A DNA stretch of 64,000 nucleotides from Afipia sp. GAS231 (GCF_900103365.1 NZ_LT629703.1:2728001-2792000); one strand, 5' to 3'; numbered from the stretch's first letter, positions 15,897-24,330 are shown. Notes: generated by a model from the sequence alone, not told the origin. Program-made: numbers and translations.

Positions 15897-18773
15897 TTGC
15901 GTCTGATCAGGTGCCTGGCGCTGGTTGCGCTGGGGCTCATGATTGTTTCGGCCGCGACCCCGGCGCGCGCCATCGACGCGGTCAGCGTCCGCGGCGACGC
16001 GCCTGCGATCGACCTCACCGCGGTACTCGATCATCAGCGCAGCGATACCGACCGCATCCAGGTTTCCACCGCGCCGGGAACCGACGGCATCGTCCGCCGC
16101 ATCGAGGTCCGCGCCCGCGAAGGCGGCCAGAACTGGGTGGTGTTTGCGCTCGCCAACAACACCGACGACCAGCTCGACCGCCTGATCGTCGCCCCGCATT
16201 ATCGCATCGTGTCGTCCGGTCTGCTGTGGCCCGACCTCGGGCTGTCGCGCATCGCAACCATCACCCCGTCGACCGGCGACCGGCCGGAGCGGCAGGAAAG
16301 CGCGACCGCCGACATCTTCCGCATCACGCTCGACCCCGGCGCCGTCGTCACCTTCGTGGCCGAACTGCGCACCGATAAATTGCCGCAGCTCTATCTGTGG
16401 GAACCCGACGCCTACAAGGACAAGGTCAACTCGTTCACGCTCTACCAGGGCATCGTGATCGGCATTTCCGGCCTGCTGGCGCTGGTGCTGACGATTCTGT
16501 TCGTGGTCAAGGGCAGCATCATGTTCCCGGCCGCCGCCGCATTGGCCTGGGCGGTGCTGGTCTATATCGGCGTCGACTTCGGCTTCTGGGGCAAGGTGCT
16601 CGACATGTCGAACAACGCCGAGCGCGTCTGGCGCGCGGCGGGCGAGGCGATCCTGGCCGCAACGCTGCTGGTGTTTCTGTTCGCCTATCTCAACCTCAGC
16701 CGCTGGCACGTGCGCTATTCGCACATCACGGTGGGCTGGCTGACATTTCTGGGATCGCTGGTGGCGCTGGCGCTTTTCGATCCCGCGGTCGCCTCCGGCA
16801 TCGCGCGGATGTCGCTGGTGCTGATCGCCTTCGCCGGCTTCGCGCTGATCGTCTATCTCTCGACCCATGGTTTCGACCGCGCGGTGCTGTTGATCCCGAC
16901 CTGGTTCCTGCTGGTGGTCTGGGTGGTCGCGGCCGGCATGACGGTGGCGGGAAGCGTCACCAACGACATCGTCGGCCCCGCGCTGCTCGGCGGCCTGGTG
17001 CTGATCGTGATGCTGATCGGGTTTACGGTCATGCAGCACGCCTTCGCCGGCGGCGGCGCCACCACCGGCGTGGTTTCCGACGTCGAGCGCCGCGCACTGG
17101 CGCTGACCGGTTCGGGCGACCTGATCTGGGACTGGGACGTTTCCGCCGACAAGGTCTTCACCAGCCCCGAGACCGAGAGCCTGCTCGGCCTCAAACGCGG
17201 CACGCTGGAAGGCCCCGCCGCGAAATGGCTCGAAGTGCTGCACCCGCTCGACCAGGATAGGTTCCGCGCCGCCCTCGACTCGGTGCTCGACCAGCGCCGC
17301 GGCCGGCTGGTGCAGGATTTCCGCCTGCGCACCCCGGACGGTCACTTCATGTGGTTCGCGTTGAAGGCGCGCCCGGTGGTCGGCTCCGACGGCGAGGTCT
17401 CGCGCGTGGTCGGCACGCTGACCGACGTCACCGAAGCCAAGAACGCCGAAGAGCGGATGCTGCACGACAGCGTGCATGACAACCTCACCGGCCTGCCGAA
17501 CCGCAAGCTGTTCATCGACCGCCTCGGCGCCGTCGCCAATTTCGCCAAGTCGATGCCGAACCTGCGGCCGACGCTGATGGTGATCGACCTCGACCGCTTC
17601 AAGCAGGTCAACGATTCCGTCGGCATCGCGGTCGGCGACTCGATCCTGCTGACGCTGGCGCGGCGGCTGACCCGCATCCTCAAGCCGCAGGATACGCTGG
17701 CGCGGCTCGCCGGCGACCAGTTCGGCCTGATCCTGATGTCGGAGCAAGACCCGGCGCGGATCACCGCCTTTGCCGAGACCATCCGCAAGACCATCCGCGC
17801 GCCGATCGCCTTCAACGACCGCGAGATCTTCCTGACCGCTTCGATCGGCCTCGCCCTTTCCGATCCGCAGACGCAGTTGTCCGACGAGATCATCAAGGAC
17901 GCCGAGCTCGCGATGTATCATTCCAAGCGCATCGGCGGTGACCGCATCGACGTCTACAAACCGGCGATGCGCGCCCGCAAGACCGACCGCCTGACCTTGG
18001 AAAGCGAATTGCGCCGCGCCATCGAGCGGCAGGAAATCACCATCCTGTACCAGCCGATCGTGCGGCTGGAAGATCGCTCGATCGCCGGCTTCGAGGCATT
18101 GGCGCGCTGGGATCATCCCAAGTTGGGGCGGATGTCGCCGTCGGAATTCATTTCGATCGCGGAAGAGATCGGCCTGATCGTCGACCTCGGCATGTTCGTG
18201 ATGGACCAGACCGCCCGCCAGCTCGCGATCTGGCAGCGCGCGATGCGCTCGCGCGAGCCGATCTTCGCCTCCGTCAACGTCTCCTCGCGGCAGTTGCTGC
18301 GTCACGACCTGATCCACGACATCCGCACCGTGCTGTCGCGCTCCTCGGTGGCGCGCGGCACGCTGAAACTGGAATTGACGGAATCGCTGGTCATGGAGAA
18401 CCCGGAACACGCGGCGCAGATGCTGACGCGGATCCGCGAGCTCGGCACCGGCCTGTCGCTCGACGATTTCGGCACCGGCCATTCCTCGCTGGCCTATCTG
18501 CAGCGTTTCCCGTTCGACACCATCAAGATCGACCAGTCGTTCGTGCGTACCACCAGCCGCGGCACCCGCCCGGTGATCCTGAAATCGATCATCGCGCTCG
18601 CCCACGACCTCGGCATGGACGTCGTCGCCGAGGGCGCCGAGACCGACTCGGATGCGGTCGAGCTCTATCAGCTCGGCTGCGAATACGCCCAGGGCTTTGC
18701 CTTCGGCGAGCCGATGGACGCCGACGCCGCGATGCGGTTGTTGACCGAAGAGCGGCTGGAAGCGGCGAGCTGA
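15897..18773 (+). CDS. membrane PAS-GGDEF-EAL c-di-GMP phosphodiesterase
   Basis: About 958 aa from TTG 15897 (GGAG upstream), which gives a good signal peptide (LIRCLALVALGLMIVSAATPARA); TTG 15813 is an alternative. Order: periplasmic beta-rich domain, about seven hydrophobic helices (7TMR-DISM-like layout), PAS domain (GSGDLIWDWDVSADKV), degenerate GGDEF (LAGDQF instead of GGDEF), EAL domain. The EAL residues look complete: EALARW, NVSSRQ, LELTES, DDFGTG, IKID, EGAE. It probably hydrolyses c-di-GMP, with the dead GGDEF as a GTP sensor. The periplasmic domain suggests an external ligand controls output. Confidence 0.9.
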   Translation: MRLIRCLALVALGLMIVSAATPARAIDAVSVRGDAPAIDLTAVLDHQRSDTDRIQVSTAPGTDGIVRRIEVRAREGGQNWVVFALANNTDDQLDRLIVAPHYRIVSSGLLWPDLGLSRIATITPSTGDRPERQESATADIFRITLDPGAVVTFVAELRTDKLPQLYLWEPDAYKDKVNSFTLYQGIVIGISGLLALVLTILFVVKGSIMFPAAAALAWAVLVYIGVDFGFWGKVLDMSNNAERVWRAAGEAILAATLLVFLFAYLNLSRWHVRYSHITVGWLTFLGSLVALALFDPAVASGIARMSLVLIAFAGFALIVYLSTHGFDRAVLLIPTWFLLVVWVVAAGMTVAGSVTNDIVGPALLGGLVLIVMLIGFTVMQHAFAGGGATTGVVSDVERRALALTGSGDLIWDWDVSADKVFTSPETESLLGLKRGTLEGPAAKWLEVLHPLDQDRFRAALDSVLDQRRGRLVQDFRLRTPDGHFMWFALKARPVVGSDGEVSRVVGTLTDVTEAKNAEERMLHDSVHDNLTGLPNRKLFIDRLGAVANFAKSMPNLRPTLMVIDLDRFKQVNDSVGIAVGDSILLTLARRLTRILKPQDTLARLAGDQFGLILMSEQDPARITAFAETIRKTIRAPIAFNDREIFLTASIGLALSDPQTQLSDEIIKDAELAMYHSKRIGGDRIDVYKPAMRARKTDRLTLESELRRAIERQEITILYQPIVRLEDRSIAGFEALARWDHPKLGRMSPSEFISIAEEIGLIVDLGMFVMDQTARQLAIWQRAMRSREPIFASVNVSSRQLLRHDLIHDIRTVLSRSSVARGTLKLELTESLVMENPEHAAQMLTRIRELGTGLSLDDFGTGHSSLAYLQRFPFDTIKIDQSFVRTTSRGTRPVILKSIIALAHDLGMDVVAEGAETDSDAVELYQLGCEYAQGFAFGEPMDADAAMRLLTEERLEAAS

Positions 18774-18828
18774 GCTTCCTCGTCGTCCCGGCGCCTACCG
18801 CGTCTCGCGATACGCTGCGACCTCTCCG

Positions 18829-18909
18829 CGTCATTGCGAGGAGCGAAGCGACGAAGCAATCCAGTCTTCGCGCTGTAAGATGGATTGCTTCGCTACGCTC
18901 GCAATGACG
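18829..18909. repeat. dispersed inverted repeat, CGTCATTGCGAGG type
   Basis: CGTCATTGCGAGGAGCGAAG opposes CTACGCTCGCAATGACG, with the inner AAGCAATCCA / TGGATTGCTT pair. Sister copy at about 60031. Confidence 0.88.
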
Positions 18910-18944
18910 TTGCGAGACATGCGCTCACAATCTCGCGGCATACC

Positions 18945-19335
18945 TGCCCGAAGTTTTGCAATCAACCTTGCCCTCAGAAATTCAGAGGGCGCAGGGAAGA
19001 CCGGGTGCGCGCCGCACCCGCGGTCTCATGTGCGCTAGATGCAACAAAATGCTGCACATGAGCATACAGGTTTGGCGGAAACACACCGGCCTTCCCTGCG
19101 CAATGGCTTTACGGCTTATACGATTTCGTCCTGGTGACCGGCTTTCTTGCCACCATCATCCGCTCGAAGCGTTAGCCTCTCGCCGACCTGACGCCAGCAC
19201 CGGGGCGTCGGACCCAAACGATTTCACCGTACGCAACAGCCCGTTCGTCTCGCGTGCTGCCGCGTCCACCGCTCCCTGTCCCTCGTTTGCGACGATGGCC
19301 GACGCCCCTTGTGTCCAAAAAATTTGGCAGAATGA
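18945..19335. repeat. probable Bradyrhizobium dispersed non-coding element
   Basis: About 390 bp whose plus-strand translation (LPSEIQRAQGRPGARRTRGL, later ALASRRPDAST and FTVRNSPFV) I recall as a phrase appearing many times in Bradyrhizobium genomes, usually in spurious short ORFs. It has no start signal or protein family of its own. It runs up to the left flank of the IS110 element, which may have inserted into it. The call rests on memory of similar sequences, not on a search. Confidence 0.4.
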
Positions 19336-19338
19336 GCG

Positions 19339-19495
19339 AACGGGCGGTTGCGGACCAACCGCCCGTTGCTGGAACTGAGCCCGTACGCCCCAAAGGCGAC
19401 AGAGCCTGTACCAGAGCGAGGGACAGCTCCGGCGTCTTCCTCAACCCGAACAGTTGCAAGGGCTTCGAGCCCGTACCGAGCAAGGAAGGGAGTGG
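19339..19495 (+). ncRNA. possible bridge (seek) RNA of the IS110 element
   Basis: IS110 recombinases use an RNA made from the element's non-coding end to pair donor and target DNA. Here about 157 nt lie between the left stem-loop and the transposase start. They contain three related copies of GAGCCCGTAC or GAGCCTGTAC (about 19377, 19404, 19468) that could form guide-loop arms. For the IS1111 subgroup the RNA would instead lie after the gene (20459-20600), which is also structured. The position is an inference from the family, not a demonstrated RNA. Confidence 0.3.
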
Positions 19496-20458
19496 ATGAT
19501 GGCACAAGATGATCGCATTGTCGTGGGCATCGATGTGGCAAAGGACAAGGTGGATGCGTGCATTCGCTCGCTGTCATTGCGTCAGGTCTGTCCGAACACG
19601 GGACAAGGCCACCGCAAGCTGGTGGCCTGGCTTCGCAAGTACAAGGCAACCAGGGCTGTGATGGAGGCGAGCGGCGGTTACGAGCGTGACTGGGCCAAGC
19701 TACTGCGCCAGGCCGGTGTCGAGGTGCGGATCGTCGACCCCAAACGCGTCCGCAGCTTCGCGCTATCGGCCGGCCGGCTGGCAAAGAACGATGTGATCGA
19801 CGCGGAGATGATCGCCTGGTTCGCCGAGATATTTACCGAGGCGCCGAGCCAGACCCACGATGCCGCACGCGAGGAGTTGCTGGCGCTGGTGAAAGCGCGC
19901 ATCGGTCTGGGTGATCTCAAGACGCGCTTGCAAAGCCAAAACGAGCATGCTGCACCAGGACTGGTTCAGAAAACGCATGCCCGCGTCTTGAAGAATCTGG
20001 TCAGTGAAATTGCCAAGCTCGAGGCGGCAATTGCGGCCAAGATCAAGGCCTCGCCACACCTTGCCGAGCGTGCCGAGATCATCGAGAGCGTGCCGGGCCT
20101 CGCCGAAACGACCTCCGCCAACCTCATTGCGGGGATGCCGGAGCTTGGGCAGGTGAGCAACAAGATCGCCGGTGCGTTATTAGGCGCCGCCCCGTACGAC
20201 GACGATAGCGGCCATCGGCGCGGTGAGCGTCATATCAAGGGTGGCCGCCGCTGGGTCCGCAACGCCATCTACATGCCCTGCCTCGGCGCAGCCACGCAGA
20301 ACAACCCGGTGCTCAAGGCCTTCTACGACCGCCTGATTGCCAAGGGAAAGAAGCCGAAAGTGGTGCTTGTCGCCTGCATGCGCAAGCTCATCGTCATCCT
20401 CAACATCATGATCGCACGACGGCAGAAATGGGATCCCAGCCGTTACGCACTGAACTGA
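19496..20458 (+). CDS. IS110-family transposase (DEDD recombinase)
   Basis: 320 aa from ATG 19496 (ATG 19499 also possible) with an AAGGAAGGG ribosome site. The N-terminal RuvC-like domain has the DEDD residues in GIDVAKDKVDA, MEASGGYE and KNDVIDAEMIAWF. The middle is a helical coiled coil. The C-terminal Tnp domain has SVPGLAETTSANL, the serine-bearing APYDDDSGHRRG and VALVACMRKLI-like VVLVACMRKLIVILN. No frameshift or stop is seen, so it should be functional. Confidence 0.93.
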   Translation: MMAQDDRIVVGIDVAKDKVDACIRSLSLRQVCPNTGQGHRKLVAWLRKYKATRAVMEASGGYERDWAKLLRQAGVEVRIVDPKRVRSFALSAGRLAKNDVIDAEMIAWFAEIFTEAPSQTHDAAREELLALVKARIGLGDLKTRLQSQNEHAAPGLVQKTHARVLKNLVSEIAKLEAAIAAKIKASPHLAERAEIIESVPGLAETTSANLIAGMPELGQVSNKIAGALLGAAPYDDDSGHRRGERHIKGGRRWVRNAIYMPCLGAATQNNPVLKAFYDRLIAKGKKPKVVLVACMRKLIVILNIMIARRQKWDPSRYALN

Positions 20459-20474
20459 GCGAGCGCACCTCACC

Positions 20475-20497
20475 GCGCTCGGTCGATGACCGAGCGC
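20475..20497. other. hairpin just downstream of the IS110 transposase
   Basis: GCGCTCGGTC-GAT-GACCGAGCGC, a perfect 10-bp stem starting 17 bp after the stop codon. No T-run follows, so it is more likely an end structure or RNA element than a terminator. Confidence 0.6.
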
Positions 20498-20639
20498 ATG
20501 CCAAGCCAACAGACCGGAGAGCGGACGGGGTCAAGGCCGTAAGCCGCCGAAGGCGGGGCGCGCCCCGCGCCAGCCTTGAGGCCCGGCCGATCGCCGGTTT
20601 ACTTCAGCACAGTTGCTCTGGTGGGACAGGATGCGCAGA

Positions 20640-20760
20640 GTTAAACGTCTGATTTGCCCGACGGCGCCAGCGAAATATTTTTATCCGAAGGGCTGGACCG
20701 ACTTTTGTGATTTGCCCGTCGTGCCAATTTGTCGCGGGCATTTGTCGTTGCAAGCGGGGG
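20640..20760. repeat. dispersed non-coding element fragment
   Basis: Contains CTGATTTGCCCGACGGCG, sharing a 14-mer in reverse complement with about 1268, and the GCGAAATATTTTTATCCG stretch. No gene is visible. Probably one of several scattered element families in this gene-poor zone. Confidence 0.4.
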
Positions 20761-20793
20761 CGAAGCAGTGCATGCGCGCGGCAATCGTGGCCT

Positions 20794-20877
20794 CGCAGGA
20801 TGGGTGGAGCGCAGCAATACCCGTCATCTTCTTGCATCGGGATTTGATGGGTATCGCTGCGCTCCACCCATCCTACG
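20794..20877. repeat. dispersed inverted repeat, GGATGGGTGGAGCGCAGC type
   Basis: CGCAGGATGGGTGGAGCGCAGC faces GCTGCGCTCCACCCATCCTACG, and ATACCCGTCA / TGATGGGTAT continues the pairing inward. A long, nearly perfect hairpin. Confidence 0.88.
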
Positions 20878-21071
20878 ATATAATCCACCCTACACATCAG
20901 CATGCGTGGCATGCACCAGGCGACGCCGTCCGAGTGCTGAATTGGCCTGCATTCGCAAGCTTTCGCGCCTTCATATGATTGTCATCACTTCAACAATGTT
21001 TGAGAGCGCTGGCGCATCGATCTGCGACACCCATCTGCGTTGCGGGGCTGGACAACAACAAACAGCAAGAG

Positions 21072-21377
21072 ATGAAGATGAATGCATTCGCAAAACTTGT
21101 CGCGCCGGCTGCGGCCTTGATGGCCGTCGCCTCCTTTGGCGCGCTCACCACCTCGACGGCGACCGCCGGCGAATTCTGTCGCCAGGACGTGACCGGTCAT
21201 ATGACCAGTTGCGGCTTCTCGTCGATGGAGCAATGCCAGGCGGCATCCGCCGGCATCGGCGGCGACTGCTTCCGCGACCCGAAGCTGGCGACCACCCAGA
21301 CCGACAACCACAATGCTTTCGCCTATCAGCCGGACGCCCGCGTAACCAAGCATCCGCGGAAGCCCGTCAATCAGTAA
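21072..21377 (+). CDS. small secreted DUF3551 protein
   Basis: 101 aa from ATG 21072 (ATG 21078 has better ribosome-site spacing to AAGAG). A signal peptide, AKLVAPAAALMAVASFGAL with cleavage near TATAG, is followed by the DUF3551 pattern SCGFSSMEQCQAASAGIGGDCFRDP, whose cysteines probably form disulfides in the periplasm. The family is abundant in Bradyrhizobium and has no known function. The canonical members usually carry another Cys-containing segment near the mature N-terminus, here EFCRQDV. It is isolated and followed by its own hairpin. Confidence 0.82.
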   Translation: MKMNAFAKLVAPAAALMAVASFGALTTSTATAGEFCRQDVTGHMTSCGFSSMEQCQAASAGIGGDCFRDPKLATTQTDNHNAFAYQPDARVTKHPRKPVNQ

Positions 21378-21409
21378 GCGACCGCCCCGCCGGGCGGATG
21401 CGACCGTTG

Positions 21410-21437
21410 GGTCCGCACGGAAATCCGTGCGGACCTT
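21410..21437 (+). terminator. hairpin terminator after the DUF3551 gene
   Basis: GGTCCGCACGG-AAAT-CCGTGCGGACC is a perfect 11-bp stem 33 bp after the stop codon. The T-run is weak (CTTCGG follows). Confidence 0.55.
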
Positions 21438-21458
21438 CGGCTTGCGACAACGGCTCGA

Positions 21459-21838
21459 CTAGGGCGCGGACTCATTAATGCGCAGCCATAGCCTGATTGT
21501 CGCAAGCTGTACGAAGGCGAAGTAGTTAGCGGCAAGCTTGTCGTAACGGGCCGCCACCCGACGACATTGCTTGATCCGATGAAAGAATCGCTCGACCCGG
21601 TCGCGGGCGCGGTAGAGATACCGGCTGAAGCAGATCGGATCGCTGCGATTGCTTTTTGGGTGGGATGTTGACCCATGCGTCCTTCTTCATTGCAAGCTCT
21701 CTGATTCAATCCGCGTCGTGGCCACGATCCGCGAGCAGCGTTGATCCGGACTTCAGACGAGGCAGCCAGCCGGTATGCCGATTGTCGCGCGTCTCACCGG
21801 GACTCGGCGACAGCCGTACCGGGAGGCCATTAGTGCCC
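21459..21838 (-). pseudogene. broken IS5-family transposase, C-terminal part
   Basis: Across two frames the minus strand gives TNGLPVRL, RLKSGSTLLADRGHDAD, a TGA (21706-21708) where the family has Trp, then AWVNIPPK, and after a one-base slip at an A5 run (21653-21657) SNRSDPICFSRYLYRARDR, VERFFHRIKQCRRVAARYDK, and LRINESAP before the stop at 21459. This is the C-terminal half of an IS5-group DDE transposase, with the catalytic-region VERF...IKQCRR motif. The N-terminal half is missing. One nonsense change and one frameshift make it dead. Confidence 0.85.
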
Positions 21839-21860
21839 ACGAGCGAAACTGAGGGATTCC

Positions 21861-21887
21861 GGAGTTCGAATCTCTTCAGGCGCGCCA
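21861..21887 (+). other. tRNA 3'-end-like scar (possible attachment site)
   Basis: GGAGTTCGAATCTC, then TTCAGGCGCGCCA, has the layout of a tRNA T-arm (G-TTCGAAT-C with mostly paired stem), acceptor strand CAGGCGC, discriminator G and encoded CCA. No matching 5' half (expected GCGCCTG) is found upstream. tRNA 3' ends are copied by integrases as att sites, so this may mark a former genomic-island junction. It touches the broken IS5 remnant. Confidence 0.45.
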
Positions 21888-22020
21888 CTTCGTACGCAGA
21901 TGCACGCTTTTCGATCCTATGACGCGAACTTCCTTCGCGTCCTCTTCGACCTGCTGGGCTAACGCGCGCGGGTGGTCGCAGCCGGCCGACCCGGTCCGCA
22001 TCCGCCTGCGGACCAACCGT

Positions 22021-23274
22021 TCATCGTGAACTCGTCACGACTGGTTGCATCACGTTCTTCACGACATATTCGCCGATCTCGCGGCCCATCTTCGTCCCAA
22101 CCTCGGTCGAGAACCGGTAATGGAAGCCGGCCCAGATGCGAGCGTTTGCAACCTCTTCGGTGTATGCAGCCGTATTGATCCAGCGATGGATGGCGCCGGG
22201 TGCGGTTGTGCTCATCATCGTCACTTCCGGCATTTCCTGAGAGCCGAGCATGGCCTCGATCACCCCCGCCGCGGCGCCGCTCTGGATGCAGTGCGCGCAG
22301 GGATATTCCGGGTGCATCGGCGTGCTGTCGATCGGCTGCCAGGTCGGCTCGCGCTCGCTCGCGGGGTTCTCATCGAGATCGCCGTTGCGGATCGCAGTGA
22401 CCGGCCGCCAAAATTCATAATGGTACTTGGCGTCGAACACCGCGATGGAGGCGTCCGTCAGCGCAATCGAATAAAGCGCCATGAAGCGCGCGCTCTCGAC
22501 CACACTCATCCGTTTGGCCGCGACGAGCTGGCGGGGTATTTGGTGATACGCCGGCGGTCCCACGGCCAACCAGAAGCGCGCGGTTTCCGTCTGCTGCGCC
22601 GAGCGCTTGGTGCTGTTCTTGCCACCAAACTCCTTGAGCTCGTTGTAATTGGCCGCCCATTCGCTGCTGGTAAGCGAGATAGGCGGCGGCGCGCGGAACT
22701 GCGAAGGGCTCGTTAGCGCAAAGGGCGTCATCCTCGGCCACGTCGACCCGACCATCACGGTCGGTGTCGGCACGTAGACGCCGGGCTTGGTCTTTGGGCG
22801 ATAGTCGTCGGGGGCGTTGGCTCCATCCTTCGACCGCACGGCCAAGATCTTTTCCGCGACCGCCTTGCCGAGCGCGAGCGCATTGGCCTTCGCCTCGCTC
22901 TCGGGGATTGCCGCGAGCGCGCTTGCTGACGCCGCTTGGATTTGCGCCGCGGCCTCTGGATGGAGGCCGATCAGCACGCCGGCTGCCGCGGACGTTGCAG
23001 CCGCTTCTTGCGACGTCGCCTTTGATGCCGCGAGCTGAACCACATACGGGCGATAGCGCCGGTCAATCGAGTTAACGGCGTCGAACATGGCTACATGCAT
23101 GATCGCCATCTCGCGCAGCCCCGCCGCGCTTGGTGGAACGATCGCGACAGCGTTAACGTCCCAATCGGTGATGACGTTGGCGCGCGCCGGCGCAGGGATG
23201 GCAACTGCAAGCGAGGCCGCGATCAAGGCGGCCGGAATCGGACGGTTCATTGATGCACGCATGTTTCGCTCCAT
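22021..23274 (-). CDS. vanadium-dependent haloperoxidase-like (PAP2 family) protein
   Basis: 417 aa with signal peptide (AALIAASLAVAIPAPARA). The vanadate/phosphate-pocket motifs appear in order: KYHYEFWRPVTAIR (Lys and Arg), HPEYPCAHCIQSGA (classic PSGH is PCAH here, His kept, Ser and Gly replaced), and ARIWAGFHYRFS (Arg and vanadate-ligand His). It is probably periplasmic, either a haloperoxidase or a phosphatase relative. Whether PCAH still binds vanadate is unclear. The gene starts 54 bp after an AraC-type regulator on the same strand, so the two may be co-transcribed. Confidence 0.83.
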   Translation of the reverse strand: MERNMRASMNRPIPAALIAASLAVAIPAPARANVITDWDVNAVAIVPPSAAGLREMAIMHVAMFDAVNSIDRRYRPYVVQLAASKATSQEAAATSAAAGVLIGLHPEAAAQIQAASASALAAIPESEAKANALALGKAVAEKILAVRSKDGANAPDDYRPKTKPGVYVPTPTVMVGSTWPRMTPFALTSPSQFRAPPPISLTSSEWAANYNELKEFGGKNSTKRSAQQTETARFWLAVGPPAYHQIPRQLVAAKRMSVVESARFMALYSIALTDASIAVFDAKYHYEFWRPVTAIRNGDLDENPASEREPTWQPIDSTPMHPEYPCAHCIQSGAAAGVIEAMLGSQEMPEVTMMSTTAPGAIHRWINTAAYTEEVANARIWAGFHYRFSTEVGTKMGREIGEYVVKNVMQPVVTSSR

Positions 23275-23328
23275 GAATCTCTGACACTCCGCAGGCGTCG
23301 GAAATGTGCCAGGCAGGCTTGCCAGGGC

Positions 23329-24330
23329 TTATTTGGCCGTTTGCTGCGGGCTTCTGCTTAGTGTCTGTGATGGAGGTTCGCCGTAGCGCTGGCGATACTC
23401 GACGGCAAAACGTCCAAGGTGGCTAAAGCCCCAACGCAGCGCGATGGCCGTAACGCTGTCGGTTTGCTCGGCGCATAGCAGCGCTTCGTGAACCTTTTCG
23501 AATCGGGCGTTCCGCACGTACCGCATCGGAGAGGCGCCATGGGCGTCCTTGAAGTGTTTGAACAGGGTTCGGCCTGCGACTCTTGCGGCGGCTGCAATTT
23601 CGCTAATTCCGAGCGGCGAGCCCAGCTCAGCATTCACATACTCGACGGCACGCTTAACGGACGCGGGGGCGATGGATTTTTGCATCCGATGCAGAGCATC
23701 GGAGTAATTGTTGGGATGCTCAAGGAGAAGCTTGGTGGTGATGCATTCCTCGAACAGGCCCGTCGCGATTGGGTTGTTCGTGAGCGCATCGCCGCCTTCG
23801 AGATCACTGATAGCCAAACCGATGCAGTTTCCCAAGCTGCGACCATGTCCTTTGGTCAAATCGATCGCCGCCGTGAAAACGACTGGCTCGGAGAGAGGGG
23901 CTCCCAGGAGCGCGGTCAGTTGGCGGTTCATACGCTCTTCTGTGATCTGCACATGCACGCGGGCCCCGGCGCCCTGCGTGCGGACCACATATTGCAACGT
24001 CGGTGACGACACGAACCCCCGTTGGGGGCCACATATCAGCGTTTCCGCCCCGATGGTCGCCTCGATCGGCTCCGCCAGCGGGAGATTGATCCAGTAGTCA
24101 TGGCGAGCCGTATGGGTTCGAGCCACTATTGGCGCGCCGAATTGATAGTATCCGACGTAGACGCCGGGCAAGTAGACGCCGTTGATACGCAGGTCGACGA
24201 TTTGCCGCGCATCGCTGCGCGACAGATCCAGCTCGTAGTCTTTGGTGCTCAGGAGCGCGAGTGCCTCGTCCGCGTCGCGCGTGTGAAACCGGCTGAGGCG
24301 GCCCAGGATCGACTTGGCCGGACCCGACAT
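23329..24330 (-). CDS. AraC-family transcriptional regulator
   Basis: 333 aa. The N-terminal half is an AraC-binding-like cupin region (YYQFGAPIVARTHTARHDYW). The C-terminal half has two helix-turn-helix motifs: LGISEIAAAARVAGRTLFKHFKD and VTAIALRWGFSHLGRFAVEYRQRYGEPPSQTL. The ATG at 24330 is the start. AraC regulators usually activate adjacent genes after binding a small molecule, and the haloperoxidase gene directly downstream is the obvious candidate target. The effector is unknown. Confidence 0.9.
   Translation of the reverse strand: MSGPAKSILGRLSRFHTRDADEALALLSTKDYELDLSRSDARQIVDLRINGVYLPGVYVGYYQFGAPIVARTHTARHDYWINLPLAEPIEATIGAETLICGPQRGFVSSPTLQYVVRTQGAGARVHVQITEERMNRQLTALLGAPLSEPVVFTAAIDLTKGHGRSLGNCIGLAISDLEGGDALTNNPIATGLFEECITTKLLLEHPNNYSDALHRMQKSIAPASVKRAVEYVNAELGSPLGISEIAAAARVAGRTLFKHFKDAHGASPMRYVRNARFEKVHEALLCAEQTDSVTAIALRWGFSHLGRFAVEYRQRYGEPPSQTLSRSPQQTAK

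Larger units (their letters stand above)
19338..20600 (+). mobile_element. IS110-family insertion sequence
   Basis: Complete transposase gene flanked by structured non-coding DNA, as IS110 elements are. The left flank begins with the 11-bp stem AACGGGCGGTT / AACCGCCCGTT (19339-19367). The right flank has the 10-bp stem GCGCTCGGTC / GACCGAGCGC (20475-20497) and a larger TCAAGGC...GCCTTGA fold (20531-20579). IS110 elements lack long terminal inverted repeats, so the exact ends cannot be read; the left end lies near 19316-19338 and the right between 20500 and 20640. Confidence 0.7.

Noticed and set aside
14676..18605. Very long minus-strand open frame (over 1,300 codons) continuing upstream of DUF1192
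   Set aside because: It lies antisense to the quinone oxidoreductase and the PAS-GGDEF-EAL gene and shows Arg/His/Asp-rich shadow composition. Only its last 63 codons (DUF1192), with their own ribosome site, are real.
18956..19378. 140-codon plus-strand frame before the IS110 element
   Set aside because: Its text matches a phrase I recall from many spurious ORFs in Bradyrhizobium repeats; no ribosome site or domain. Treated as a dispersed element.
21653..21657. Programmed frameshift in the IS5 transposase
   Set aside because: Some IS5-group elements use programmed frameshifting, but here the slip is far downstream, in the C-terminal domain, and a nonsense codon precedes it, so decay is simpler.
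21858..21887. A complete tRNA gene
   Set aside because: Only the T-arm, acceptor 3' strand and CCA are present; no 5' acceptor, D-arm or anticodon arm can be folded from the preceding 60 bases.
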